Positions 1 to 7,272 of a stretch of 10,802 bases of DNA are shown here, piece after piece (the stretch's first letter is position 1; each line of letters opens with the position of its first letter). The stretch is from Willaertia magna (Eukaryota; Heterolobosea; Eutetramitea; Acrasida; Naegleriidae). A program made the translations under genes and the position numbers. Below the pieces are notes generated by a model. That model had not been told where the DNA came from. It searched no databases and saw only the letters and a list, made by a program, of their open reading frames with translations. The stretch is from assembly GCA_902984215.1 (NCBI GenBank), contig CADWAF010004657.1:1-10802 (forward strand), given 5' to 3'.

Positions 1-1
1 A

Positions 2-997
2 TACACACTTATTCTATTAACCAATGGTAACCTAATTGGTGTTGGAAGTAATACAAAAGGTCAACTTGGCCTTGGAACTGACAACACTGTAGAATCTGAA
101 TTCAAACCTGCAAGTAATATTCAAACCATTACAAGTGAAGGCGATGAAATTATTCAAATTGCATGTACGAGTAGTACAAGCTATATAGTCACACGTTCCG
201 GTAAACTTTATTCAGCTGGTGATAATACAGGAGGAATAGCAAATGGAGATGAACAACCTTCCACTATTAACTATTTTACACAAGTGACTGGAATTCCTAG
301 TAGAGTAACAAAAATTATTACAGGCGCTGTAGGTAGTGCTTTGATAATTACAGTTGATGGAAAGGCCTATAAATTAATGAATCCAATTAGTGAAATACGT
401 CCCGCTACTGCTGACAGTTCTGACCAATTTATTGTGAATGGAGCCATTTCCTATTCCAACGCTTTTATCATTACAAGTAAAAAACGATTATACGGAGGAG
501 GTTCAAATAATGCATTTCAAATCACCACAAACTCAATACAAAATGATTATCCATTAAATAATCCTCTTCAAGAATATGCAATGACCGTAAATTTCGGCGG
601 GGAAATGCCACACTTAATTTCAATAACAAGTGGATTTTCAGGTGCAACCAGTATTCAATTAGTTACTGTCAAAGAATATCAATGTTTTGGTAAGAATAGT
701 ACGGATTATAGTAAAGTTTGTAATGGGAATGGGGTTTGTTTAAGGGAAAATGTTTGTCAATGTTTTTATCCTTATTCTGGAGAGGATTGTAGTGTAGCTT
801 GTTTTGGAAAGTCAAAAGATGATTCAACAGTTTGCAGTGGACATGGACAATGTATTGGTTTTAATAAGTGTCAATGCAATCAAGGATATTTTGGTGACAA
901 ATGTCAACTTGTTTCATGTTATGGAAATGAAGAAAAATTTGGATATACCAATAGACTTTGTTTAAAAATTAATAATGTACTGTTAAATAATTATTAA
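2..997 (+). CDS. RCC1-like repeat / EGF-like protein, 3' part (5' end outside window)
   Basis: The frame is open from base 2 to the TAA at 995-997 and gives 331 residues with no start codon of its own; it aligns without interruption to the C-terminal third of the complete gene at 2725-5514, so the 5' part lies before the window. The N-terminal portion contains RCC1-like repeats (LIGVGSNTKGQLGLG near residue 11, LYSAGDNTGG, LYGGGSNNAFQI). Two EGF-like domains follow at about residues 228-263 and 267-301, each with six cysteines spaced C-x11/10-C-x5-C-x5-C-x-C-x8-C, then a shorter two-cysteine stretch and an Asn-rich end. RCC1 repeats form beta-propellers and EGF domains are typical of extracellular proteins, so a secreted or surface protein is likely; ligand unknown. 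The EGF portion is far closer to the other copies than the RCC1 portion is. No intron is seen. Confidence 0.87.
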   Translation, partial: YTLILLTNGNLIGVGSNTKGQLGLGTDNTVESEFKPASNIQTITSEGDEIIQIACTSSTSYIVTRSGKLYSAGDNTGGIANGDEQPSTINYFTQVTGIPSRVTKIITGAVGSALIITVDGKAYKLMNPISEIRPATADSSDQFIVNGAISYSNAFIITSKKRLYGGGSNNAFQITTNSIQNDYPLNNPLQEYAMTVNFGGEMPHLISITSGFSGATSIQLVTVKEYQCFGKNSTDYSKVCNGNGVCLRENVCQCFYPYSGEDCSVACFGKSKDDSTVCSGHGQCIGFNKCQCNQGYFGDKCQLVSCYGNEEKFGYTNRLCLKINNVLLNNY

Positions 998-1126
998 AAT
1001 AATTTTTTATTACAAAATAAGTAATGTGGAGCAGTTTTATTATTTTTGAGGTTCTCTGATAATATTGTCTATATAGTGTGGGATGACCAATGCGGTTAGG
1101 GGAAAAGGCTTCCCCCCATTACAATT
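998..1126. promoter_or_regulatory. Short spacer upstream of the two-exon gene, with a GC-rich hairpin
   Basis: This 129-bp spacer must hold the 3' end of the preceding gene and the promoter of the next. I see no clear TATA box or poly(A) signal. Its one striking element is a perfect inverted repeat at 1099-1115, GGGGAA / TTCCCC around a 5-base loop, ending 11 bases before the ATG at 1127. In an RNA leader this would form a stable hairpin close to the start codon. An ATG at 1083 opens a short frame that stops at 1128-1130, overlapping the ATG of the gene, so it could be a small upstream ORF if transcribed. Confidence 0.4.
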
Positions 1127-2532
1127 ATGAACAGAGGCAGTTACCACCATATCATTAGTGATAGATTATTATCTTTTTTATTGAACGCAAAAAGAATAAA
1201 AGAAGAAGAAATATACTATAAAATTAATTTACCTTTACAAAACCCTTTCTTTCAACTATTTTTTGAAAAGAATAAAAATAATTTACAAAATAATTTTCAT
1301 TCTTATCAATTGCGTTTATTAGAAGAACATAACAGTGATGATCAAACTATTTTAATTTTACAACATTGTGACAATAATAAAATTGTTTCCATAAAATTTA
1401 TAAATCAATTTATCCAAACTTTACAAAATACAATTGAACAAAACAATATATTTAATTATACAGAACTAAATATCAATAATATACATGCCAGTATTGAAAC
1501 TTTACAATTTTTACAAAATAAAATTATAAAAAAAGAAATTTTAGATACCAATAAACTAGACAACATTAAAATTGAACAAATCTACTATTCAAAAGATAAT
1601 TTAGAATTTTCTGAACATCAATGGAATTATAGTGCTACAAGTGCTGGAATAATTTACTTTCCAAACGCAAATGAGTTTTATAAAGAACATTTTGAACATT
1701 GGCGGGAAGTACGTTTGGGAATATTTCATTTGGAAACGGAAAAAGAAGAAGAAGAACAAAAAGAGATAATTTTAATGAAGGAAATGATCATTGGGGAAAG
1801 GATAGAAGAAGAAGAAGTGATTGAGGATAATGTTTTACATTTTAGGGATTATGAGTTTAGATCTTTTTTAGTTAATTTTCATGAAATTATTCATTGTTTT
1901 CAAAAACATAAAGTAAGTCAACAATACCACAATTTATTTGTTACAATTTAATTGTTACAATTTTTTTACAACAATTTATACAAAAATTAAAGTGGCAATT
2001 CAAAACGTTCAATTTATTAAAAGCAGAATTTGAAGCCAGTTTTGCACAATTAAATTTATTTCTATTATCCACCCAAATCTTTACAAAAAGAAAAGATTTT
2101 TATCTTGAAGGATTATTTGAAGAATGTATTTTATGGCTATATGAATTTATAAATAATTTACACAGACAAATCCTTAAAAAATCAAAAATAAATAATAAAT
2201 ATAAACAATTATTGGATGGTTATAATATTTGGTTACAATCGCATGGTAGAGATTCTAAAATATTACAAGATTTGATGACAGATGATTATTTATTTGAAAA
2301 GAAATTTAATTCTTATTTGAAATGTAGATTACCGTTAGAAGTTTTTTATTTTAGTTTAAAAAGTGGAATTGCTTATGATTTTGAGAAGAATATTTCGTTT
2401 ATTGTAAAGTATTTAAAGTTTCATTTTAATGGTTTTGAAGAAGCGTTGGTTGACTTGGAAAATATAGAAATTCCAAAAGAATTTATAATTACAAAAGATA
2501 TTCAAGAAGAAATATTTAAAACAAATATTTAA
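1127..2532 (+). CDS. Unrecognised 441-residue protein, two exons (1127-1912 and 1993-2532)
   Basis: Two open frames lie end to end in different registers. The first runs from the ATG at 1127 and would stop at 1949-1951 just after the splice donor; the second is open to the TAA at 2530-2532 and has no good start. Removing the intron at 1913-1992 joins them in phase 0: 262 codons plus 179 codons. Exon 1 ends ...CFQKHK and exon 2 begins WQFKTFNLL. The protein is rich in Asn, Lys, Ile and Leu with a strongly acidic Glu-rich stretch at about residues 205-235; no signal peptide or obvious membrane segment is seen, and the second half (WQFKTFNLLKAEFE..., LFEECILWLYEFINNLHRQI) looks alpha-helical. 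HEIIH at residues 252-256 resembles a HEXXH zinc site but has no supporting context. I do not recognise the family. An additional upstream exon cannot be excluded. It shares no similarity with the flanking RCC1-like genes. Confidence 0.75.
1913..1992 (+). other. Spliceosomal intron, 80 bp, phase 0
   Basis: The donor is GTAAGT at 1913-1918 and the acceptor AG at 1991-1992 is the first AG downstream of the donor. A run of seven T residues lies at 1961-1967, about 25 bases before the acceptor. The intron is richer in A+T than the exons and contains the in-frame TAA at 1949-1951. Excision restores one continuous reading frame, the main evidence for it. Confidence 0.82.
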
Positions 2533-2724
2533 ATTGTGTAATTTATTGTAATTCAACTTTAAAAATTGTAACTTCTTATCTTTTGTTATAAAACGTTTGA
2601 TTTACAAATGACTTGTTTTAAAAAAAAATTTAAACGGTTTCCAAACGGATTTATGCCACAAATTAAAACAAATCTCCAATCACTGGAACAATGAGATGTT
2701 CAGCAACAGCCAAATAGATATGTG
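2533..2724 (+). promoter_or_regulatory. Promoter/leader of the main RCC1-like gene, with upstream ORFs and AACGG motifs
   Basis: This 192-bp spacer lies between the two-exon gene and the main RCC1-like gene. Three ATGs precede the coding start and open short frames: 2653-2694, 2691-2717 and 2696-2725. The last ends with ATG TGA and its stop overlaps the ATG at 2725 (TGATG). They act as upstream ORFs only if transcription starts before about 2650. The spacer also holds AAACGTTT at 2591-2598 and AAACGG twice at 2632-2637 and 2643-2648; these contain or resemble the Myb-family core (C/T)AAC(G/T)G, which is a suggestion only. No TATA box stands out. Confidence 0.4.
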
Positions 2725-5514
2725 ATGAAACGTTTTTATTCACCTTTAAAAATGTCACAACATCAAAGCATTTTCACTGTTCTTCTTTGCTTCTTCTTGT
2801 TGGCAGCCGCAACTGACCTTTCCATTCAACAACAAACGAATCATGTTTATAATTGGGGAAGAAATTTAGATAGTGAATTAGGAATTTTGTTAGAAAATTC
2901 AATACCTTTACCAAAACATTTACCAAACATTGAAGCAAAATTAAAATCAATTGATTCAACTGGATTTTATAATGACAGTAATATTCAAATCATTCAAGGA
3001 TATAAATTTACTTATTTCATTTCAAATTCATTTGACAATAATACACAGAAATTCATTGAATATTCTAAACTATTGGGTTGTGGATATAATGGTGATTTTA
3101 CTCTTGGTGCGTATGTTCCAATCATTATTTCAGATCCAATTCCACCTTATCGTTACACAGCCATTGGTGAGCAAAATGGAAATTATAAGAACAATCAAAA
3201 TAATTTATATGGAAAGACAATTCGCTTCATGTCTTGTTCTATATCTTGTTTAATGGTTGCAAATGATGGTTTAGTGTACATTCATAACGCTGGTTCAAGC
3301 AATTATTTGGATTATTATTTAGTGCCAACTTTACCAAAAACTTTAAATCCTCCTGAAACGCCACAAGTCACAATTCAATTAAATTATACCAAAGTAGCTG
3401 TTTGTGGAACAGAATTAGGAAAAGAAACATTTTTCGCTTTATCTGACACTGGTTACCTTTACGTTTGGGGTGGCTCACCTTCCAATGGATATTTATTGAG
3501 AGGGGATGGAACTCAAACAACAGCTCTTGCTTTACTCAATTTAAGAAATGTGACAGATGTCTACTGTAAAGGTGCTTTAGTAGTTGCAATAGCTAATAAT
3601 AAGATGTATTTTTGGGGTGCTTATGATAGTAATACGTACCTTACTCCAGCAGAACAAGATACAAGCACAATATCTTTATACAATTATACAATTATTAAGG
3701 TAACAACTTCTGGTACTCATGTATTGTTATTGACAGAAAATGGAAATGTTTATGGTATGGGTTATAATAATCAAGGACAAATTAATGGAAACGGCAATAC
3801 TCCACTAGTGGTTAATAGTTTATTTAATATTACTTCTTTGATTGCTGGAGGACAGAAAAGAATTAAAGATATCTATGCTAATGGACCTAATTCAAGTGGT
3901 GCCTTAACAGAAGATAATTTATTATATACATGGGGAAGTGATGGTATTGGAAGAACAGGTGGTTCTTTACCTCAATTAATTGCATTGCCTGAAGATGACA
4001 ATAAGGTATTACACGCAAGTATTTCAAATAATTTTGGGTATATGTTGACAACAAATAGAAAGATATATGGTTTTGGGCTTAATAGTTACGATGCTCAGTT
4101 ATGTGACGGTAGTTTAAAGAATTCTCCTACTCCATTGAAGTTGACAAATGGCAGTGACAGTAGTGTGATTGAATTTAGTAATTATGAAAATAAGACAGCA
4201 ATACAAATAGTATCTGGAGGGTCACATAACTTATTGTTATTAGGAGATGGTTCATTATACATTTGGGGAAGGTGTTTCTCAAGAATGTCAACAATTCCTG
4301 ATGGAAATCAAGATGTTAAATTACCTCCAACCTTATTGCCCTCTTCACTATTTAATGGAGAGAAAATAATCAGTGTTGACAGTAAGAATGTGCACATTGC
4401 CGTTTTAACTTCAAATGGAAATGTTTACACATGGGGAGATGCTACAAATTATAAATTGGGAAATAAAAACAATCAAGGTGCTGTTGCCACTCCATTCAAA
4501 GTTGATTTACCAATTCCTGCAAAAGCAATTGCTGTTGGTTCTCAACATACAATTATACTTTTAAATAATGGAAGTTTAATTGGAGTTGGAGGCAATGATA
4601 AAGGTCAACTTGGAATTGGATACTTAAGTACATCAGAAGTTGATTTTAAACTTGCTGACACATCTGCCGTTCCAACTAATGATGACATTATTCAAATTGC
4701 ATGCACTCAATCAACCAGTTATATTGTCACTCGTTCTGGAAGACTTTATTCAACTGGTGATAATACTGAAGGTGTTGCGAATGGTGGTTCTCAACCTTCA
4801 AATATTAAACAGTTTACACAAGTAACTTCTATTTCTGGAAGAGTCACAAAAATAATAACAGGAGCTAATAGAAGTGCTTTTGTAATAGCGGTTGATGGAA
4901 GGGCCTTTAATTTAAATATTGGAGTGTCACAATTAACTTTACCGGATTCTTCAGATCAATTAGTCATAAATGGAGCTATTGCTTACTCCAATGCTTTTAT
5001 CATTACAAGTAAAAGAAATGTTTATGGAAGAGGTGGAAATAATGCTTTCCAGATATCCAACGACAATACAGTAATAAGTAGCAGTTCAATGATTAAGTAC
5101 AATGGAAATATTAATGGAGAAATACCTTATTTAATTTCAATCACAAGTGGGAATTCAGGTTCAACAAGTATTCAATTGGTTACTGTCAAGGAATATCAAT
5201 GTTTTGGAAAGAATAGCACTGATTTCAGTAAAGTGTGCAGTGGACATGGCATTTGTTTGAGTGAAAATGTTTGTCAATGTTTTTCACCTTATTCAGGAGA
5301 TGATTGTAGTATTTCTTGTTTTGGGAAACCAAAAGATGATTCAACAGTTTGCAGTGGACATGGACAATGTATTGGATTGGATAAGTGTCAATGCAATCAA
5401 GGATATTTTGGTGACAAATGTCAATATGTTTCATGTTATGGAAATGAAGAGAAATTTGGTTATTCCAATAGACTGTGTTTAAAAATTAATAATGTACTAT
5501 TAAATAATCATTAA
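2725..5514 (+). CDS. Secreted RCC1-like repeat protein with C-terminal EGF-like pair (929 residues)
   Basis: This is a complete, intronless gene. The ATG at 2725 gives a basic N-terminus (MKRFYSPLK) and a hydrophobic core at about residues 16-29 (IFTVLLCFFLLAAA), a convincing signal peptide; the ATG at 2752 would give a shorter, equally good signal and may be the true start. RCC1-like repeats fill residues 40 to about 780, with motifs such as YNWGRN (42), LYVWGG (245), MYFWGA (294), VYGMGYNNQGQI (342), LYTWGSDGIG (400), IYGFGLN (447), LYIWGR (511), VYTWGD (567), LIGVGGNDKGQLGIG (618), LYSTGD (674) and VYGRGGNNAFQI (766). That is enough for about two seven-bladed propellers. Two six-cysteine EGF-like domains follow at 826-861 and 865-899, then cysteines at 904 and 918 and an Asn-rich end. 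There is no C-terminal membrane anchor, so secretion is expected. Nuclear RCC1 is a Ran exchange factor; that role is not implied here. The last 401 residues recur at 9282-10485. Confidence 0.92.
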   Translation: MKRFYSPLKMSQHQSIFTVLLCFFLLAAATDLSIQQQTNHVYNWGRNLDSELGILLENSIPLPKHLPNIEAKLKSIDSTGFYNDSNIQIIQGYKFTYFISNSFDNNTQKFIEYSKLLGCGYNGDFTLGAYVPIIISDPIPPYRYTAIGEQNGNYKNNQNNLYGKTIRFMSCSISCLMVANDGLVYIHNAGSSNYLDYYLVPTLPKTLNPPETPQVTIQLNYTKVAVCGTELGKETFFALSDTGYLYVWGGSPSNGYLLRGDGTQTTALALLNLRNVTDVYCKGALVVAIANNKMYFWGAYDSNTYLTPAEQDTSTISLYNYTIIKVTTSGTHVLLLTENGNVYGMGYNNQGQINGNGNTPLVVNSLFNITSLIAGGQKRIKDIYANGPNSSGALTEDNLLYTWGSDGIGRTGGSLPQLIALPEDDNKVLHASISNNFGYMLTTNRKIYGFGLNSYDAQLCDGSLKNSPTPLKLTNGSDSSVIEFSNYENKTAIQIVSGGSHNLLLLGDGSLYIWGRCFSRMSTIPDGNQDVKLPPTLLPSSLFNGEKIISVDSKNVHIAVLTSNGNVYTWGDATNYKLGNKNNQGAVATPFKVDLPIPAKAIAVGSQHTIILLNNGSLIGVGGNDKGQLGIGYLSTSEVDFKLADTSAVPTNDDIIQIACTQSTSYIVTRSGRLYSTGDNTEGVANGGSQPSNIKQFTQVTSISGRVTKIITGANRSAFVIAVDGRAFNLNIGVSQLTLPDSSDQLVINGAIAYSNAFIITSKRNVYGRGGNNAFQISNDNTVISSSSMIKYNGNINGEIPYLISITSGNSGSTSIQLVTVKEYQCFGKNSTDFSKVCSGHGICLSENVCQCFSPYSGDDCSISCFGKPKDDSTVCSGHGQCIGLDKCQCNQGYFGDKCQYVSCYGNEEKFGYSNRLCLKINNVLLNNH
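4308..4826 (+). repeat. 519-bp identical repeat, copy in the complete gene
   Basis: I find no mismatch between this tract and 9282-9800. Direct orientation, offset 4,974 bp. The next base (4827) is the first difference, followed by a 3-bp indel (SISG versus SVG in the protein). Confidence 0.93.
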
Positions 5515-5520
5515 TATTTA

Positions 5521-5526
5521 AATAAA
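5521..5526 (+). terminator. Possible poly(A) signal AATAAA
   Basis: AATAAA begins seven bases after the TAA stop of the main RCC1-like gene. In DNA this AT-rich the hexamer is common by chance, so the assignment rests on position only. Confidence 0.3.
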
Positions 5527-5597
5527 ATAATTACTATATAATCATAATCAACACTCTAAAAGTATCAAATTAGACAGTTTTTTTTTTATTTTAATAA

Positions 5598-5617
5598 CCC
5601 TAATGAACGGCCAGCTC
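5598..5617 (+). repeat. Left terminal inverted repeat (putative)
   Basis: Begins CCCTAATGA and continues into CCAGCTC. It pairs with 7252-7272 on the opposite strand, with perfect agreement over the outer nine bases. Confidence 0.45.
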
Positions 5618-5670
5618 CTCATTTTTTACAAAAAGACTAGCTATTTCGGCTTGTTACTTTTTTAGCTGGC
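5610..5670. other. G+C island A: shared 17-mer closed by a 7-bp stem
   Basis: CCAGCTCCTCATTTTTT at 5611-5627 is identical to 7213-7229. GCCAGCT at 5610-5616 pairs perfectly with AGCTGGC at 5664-5670 around a 47-base loop, and GACTAGCTA is repeated just inside and outside the stem (around 5636 and 5684). A structured RNA or a subterminal transposon repeat would both fit. No coding frame is supported. Confidence 0.35.
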
Positions 5671-5964
5671 TACTTTCAAAAAACGACTAGCTAGATTACA
5701 TCATCCTTCTACAGGTGGCCATTTTTCAAAAACAATCACCCACTTTATATAAAACTGTACTGTAAACTTATAAAATCTTAATAGCCACAAAAAGAATTAC
5801 CATTCTTTCCTTTATTTTTACTCTAACCTCCAACTTACTATAAAAACTCGTCCCTAAAACATTTGCGGAAAACCACATAGCCTTAATTGAAAGAATGGAG
5901 AAAGTTTTGAATCAAATACCAACCAAAATAAAGTTGACAAAGGTTTTCTTTTAATATTACTTGT

Positions 5965-6172
5965 TTAATTAATAATTTTACTTGTTCTGAACAATGAATC
6001 TAATGTTCTTATACTATCAACTTCATTCTCTTCTTCATCTACAAAATCTCTACCAATTAATTTACTTTCAATTCTTCAACTGACGAAAAGCAAAGAATAC
6101 TGCTAATACAATTATTGCTACCAATAATACTATAATTAATGAAGTACCAACTACTTCTTTATCTCTAACCAT
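5965..6172 (-). pseudogene. Small single-pass membrane protein ORF with a one-base frameshift
   Basis: On the minus strand an ATG at 6172-6170 opens a 34-codon frame with a charged start (MVRDKEVVG), a strongly hydrophobic segment (TSLIIVLLVAIIVLAVFFAF), then RQLKN and a TGA at 6070-6068. In a neighbouring frame, beginning just before that stop, the reading continues through IESKLIGRDF, an acidic VDEEENEVD run and a tail ending SKIIN, to a TAA at 5967-5965. One extra base near 6075 explains the break: the locus is 208 bp, one more than 69 codons. It could be a recent pseudogene, a sequence error in a real 68-residue protein, or chance. It lies inside the putative inverted-repeat element. I do not recognise the family. 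Confidence 0.4.
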
Positions 6173-6379
6173 TAATACAAATCAATATGAAATCATTCTT
6201 AATAGCCTTAAAGGTAAATACAAATAAATAAAATATGAAATTTCATTATATATTTTTCCAAACTGTAAAACAGTTTAATTCTAAATATATATATAAACCA
6301 ACATTTGCGCCAAACTACAACTGAATTGTAGATTTATCTTTAAAAAAATTACATCAAAACCATCTACAGTTAATGCAGC

Positions 6380-6411
6380 AAAAAAATTAAGGCTAAAAAA
6401 AAATTAAGGCT
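6380..6411. repeat. Two-copy tandem repeat of A-run plus ATTAAGGCT
   Basis: An A-run followed by TTAAGGCT occurs at 6380-6394 and again at 6395-6411, differing only in A-run length. Probably a slippage product. Confidence 0.5.
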
Positions 6412-6809
6412 GAAAAGAAAGATAATATATTTCTTAATAGTTAATTAGATGAAAAACTATTTAGTTTCAAGTGAAGAAGCAAAAGAATAATCAAATAATA
6501 ATATGGCCAACTAAAAAGATTGAAATGATTTAGTTCAACTTTTAGTACAGTTTGATTGCTTTAAAGAAAATAATATTAAACATTAATTCAAATTATTTCA
6601 AAGACAGTAAGTAAATTGAATTTTAAATTTTTAACTGATTAAGTAAATAAAAATAACATCAAAAATTTGAAACAATTAAAACTAAAGAATTCTTTATATT
6701 GGGCTTATTAGTAAGTTTTAATTATAATTGAGTAATTTTTAACTTTTTTTTTACAAAGCAGTCAAAAAAAGAACATAAAAATACAAAGTAAATTTCAAGA
6801 AAATATCTT

Positions 6810-6835
6810 TTTAATTAATTATATAATTAATTAAA
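6810..6835. repeat. Perfect 26-bp AT palindrome
   Basis: The sequence from 6810 to 6835 equals its own reverse complement (core TTAATTAATTAT and its mirror). In DNA of this composition such palindromes arise more easily, but 26 bp is long; cruciform formation or an AT-hook/homeodomain-type site is possible. Confidence 0.5.
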
Positions 6836-7127
6836 GAAAGAGCACACTAATGTAATTAATTTTACAAAAGAAAAAAAGTTTAAACCAAGTTTGAAATGAA
6901 TTTAGTTGAAAGGTTATGTTTGTTTAAGTGAATGTTATTTTGTAATATTAATTTTAATAAAATTTAGTATTTTGTTTTAATTCGTGTTTTTTATTGTTAA
7001 GTATAAAAAGTGGAATGTTTATTTATAAAAAGTTTTAATACAAACTTAAAGATAGTTTTTGTAAAAATTTCAACCCTTAACTTTTAATTTTATTTCTGTA
7101 AAAAGTTCGAGTAAAAATTAACTGCTA

Positions 7128-7272
7128 TGTGCCCGCAGAGTGTGTTTTCGAGCTACCTAACCTAAGTCTTGGTTTCAGGAAACTAGTAGTCACTTTTACA
7201 AAGGTTGCAAGCCCAGCTCCTCATTTTTTGCGAAGTTAGTAGTGCGATTTAGATCTGGGCGAATCATTAGGG
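7128..7272. other. G+C island B: structured RNA or transposon-end candidate
   Basis: This 145-bp island has a much higher G+C content than anything between 6180 and 9280, which in AT-rich genomes often marks a structured RNA. It contains the 17-mer CCAGCTCCTCATTTTTT (7213-7229) and an interrupted stem GCCCAG-x-TC (7211-7219) with GA-x-CTGGGC (7252-7260). I could not fit a tRNA (no good T-arm) and recognised no snRNA; ATTTTTTG at 7223-7230 resembles an Sm site only loosely. The strand is undetermined. The same arrangement of 17-mer plus closing stem occurs in island A. Confidence 0.3.
7252..7272 (-). repeat. Right terminal inverted repeat (putative)
   Basis: The plus strand ends TCATTAGGG; read on the minus strand it begins CCCTAATGA like the left end. 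It marks the edge between mixed-composition DNA and the AT desert. Confidence 0.45.

Larger units (their letters stand above)
6173..7127. other. Non-coding AT-rich stretch inside the putative element
   Basis: No frame here survives scrutiny. Visible structure: a hairpin AAACTG/CAGTTT around 6261-6277; TATATATATA near 6285, upstream of the minus-strand ORF and possibly a TATA-like element; CTACAA/TTGTAG at 6315-6331; a two-copy tandem repeat at 6380-6411; and a 26-bp palindrome at 6810-6835. A stretch at 6449-6610 reads partly like protein but is broken by several stops. Confidence 0.5.
5598..7272. mobile_element. Candidate decayed or non-autonomous DNA transposon with imperfect terminal inverted repeats
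   Basis: The left end reads CCCTAATGAACGGCCAGCTC (5598-5617). The reverse complement of the right end (7252-7272) starts with the same nine bases, CCCTAATGA, and goes on to GCCCAG and a final TC; with one gap about 16 of 20 positions match. Base composition changes sharply at the right end: inside is mixed, outside (from 7273) is extremely AT-rich. A 17-mer near the left end recurs near the right end. Against a standard element: no transposase ORF is seen, and the flanks share only AA, so there is no clear target-site duplication. It resembles a non-autonomous element, but could be chance pairing between two G+C islands. The interior holds a frameshifted membrane-protein ORF and otherwise non-coding DNA. 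Confidence 0.4.

Noticed and set aside
284..997. A gene starting at the GTG at 284.
   Set aside because: The frame is open and homologous back to base 2; GTG is not a normal start in such a genome.
1907..1925. HEIIH near the end of exon 1 as a zinc metalloprotease active site.
   Set aside because: Only the five-residue pattern is present; no third ligand, Met-turn or family context is visible, and the pattern occurs by chance.
2951..3253. Alternative-frame and antisense ORFs inside the RCC1-like genes (for example 2951-3253, 2774-2959, 5225-5434, 5261-5482, 10196-10405).
   Set aside because: They lie inside well-supported coding sequence in other frames, have no recognisable features, and recur only because the parent gene is duplicated.
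5595..5605. Telomere repeat remnant (TAACCCTAA) and its counterpart TTAGGG at 7267-7272.
   Set aside because: Each occurs once without tandem copies; the inverted-terminus explanation covers both.
6449..6610. A plus-strand frame that reads like protein if its TAA/TAG/TGA codons were sense (ciliate-like code or a pseudogene decayed by C-to-T changes).
   Set aside because: At least one other frame over the same bases looks equally protein-like, so composition explains it; all long genes in the window use TAA as a true stop.
7128..7272. tRNA, U-snRNA or other known RNA gene in the G+C island.
   Set aside because: No T-arm/anticodon cloverleaf could be fitted, and the Sm-like ATTTTTTG lacks the right flanks and hairpins.
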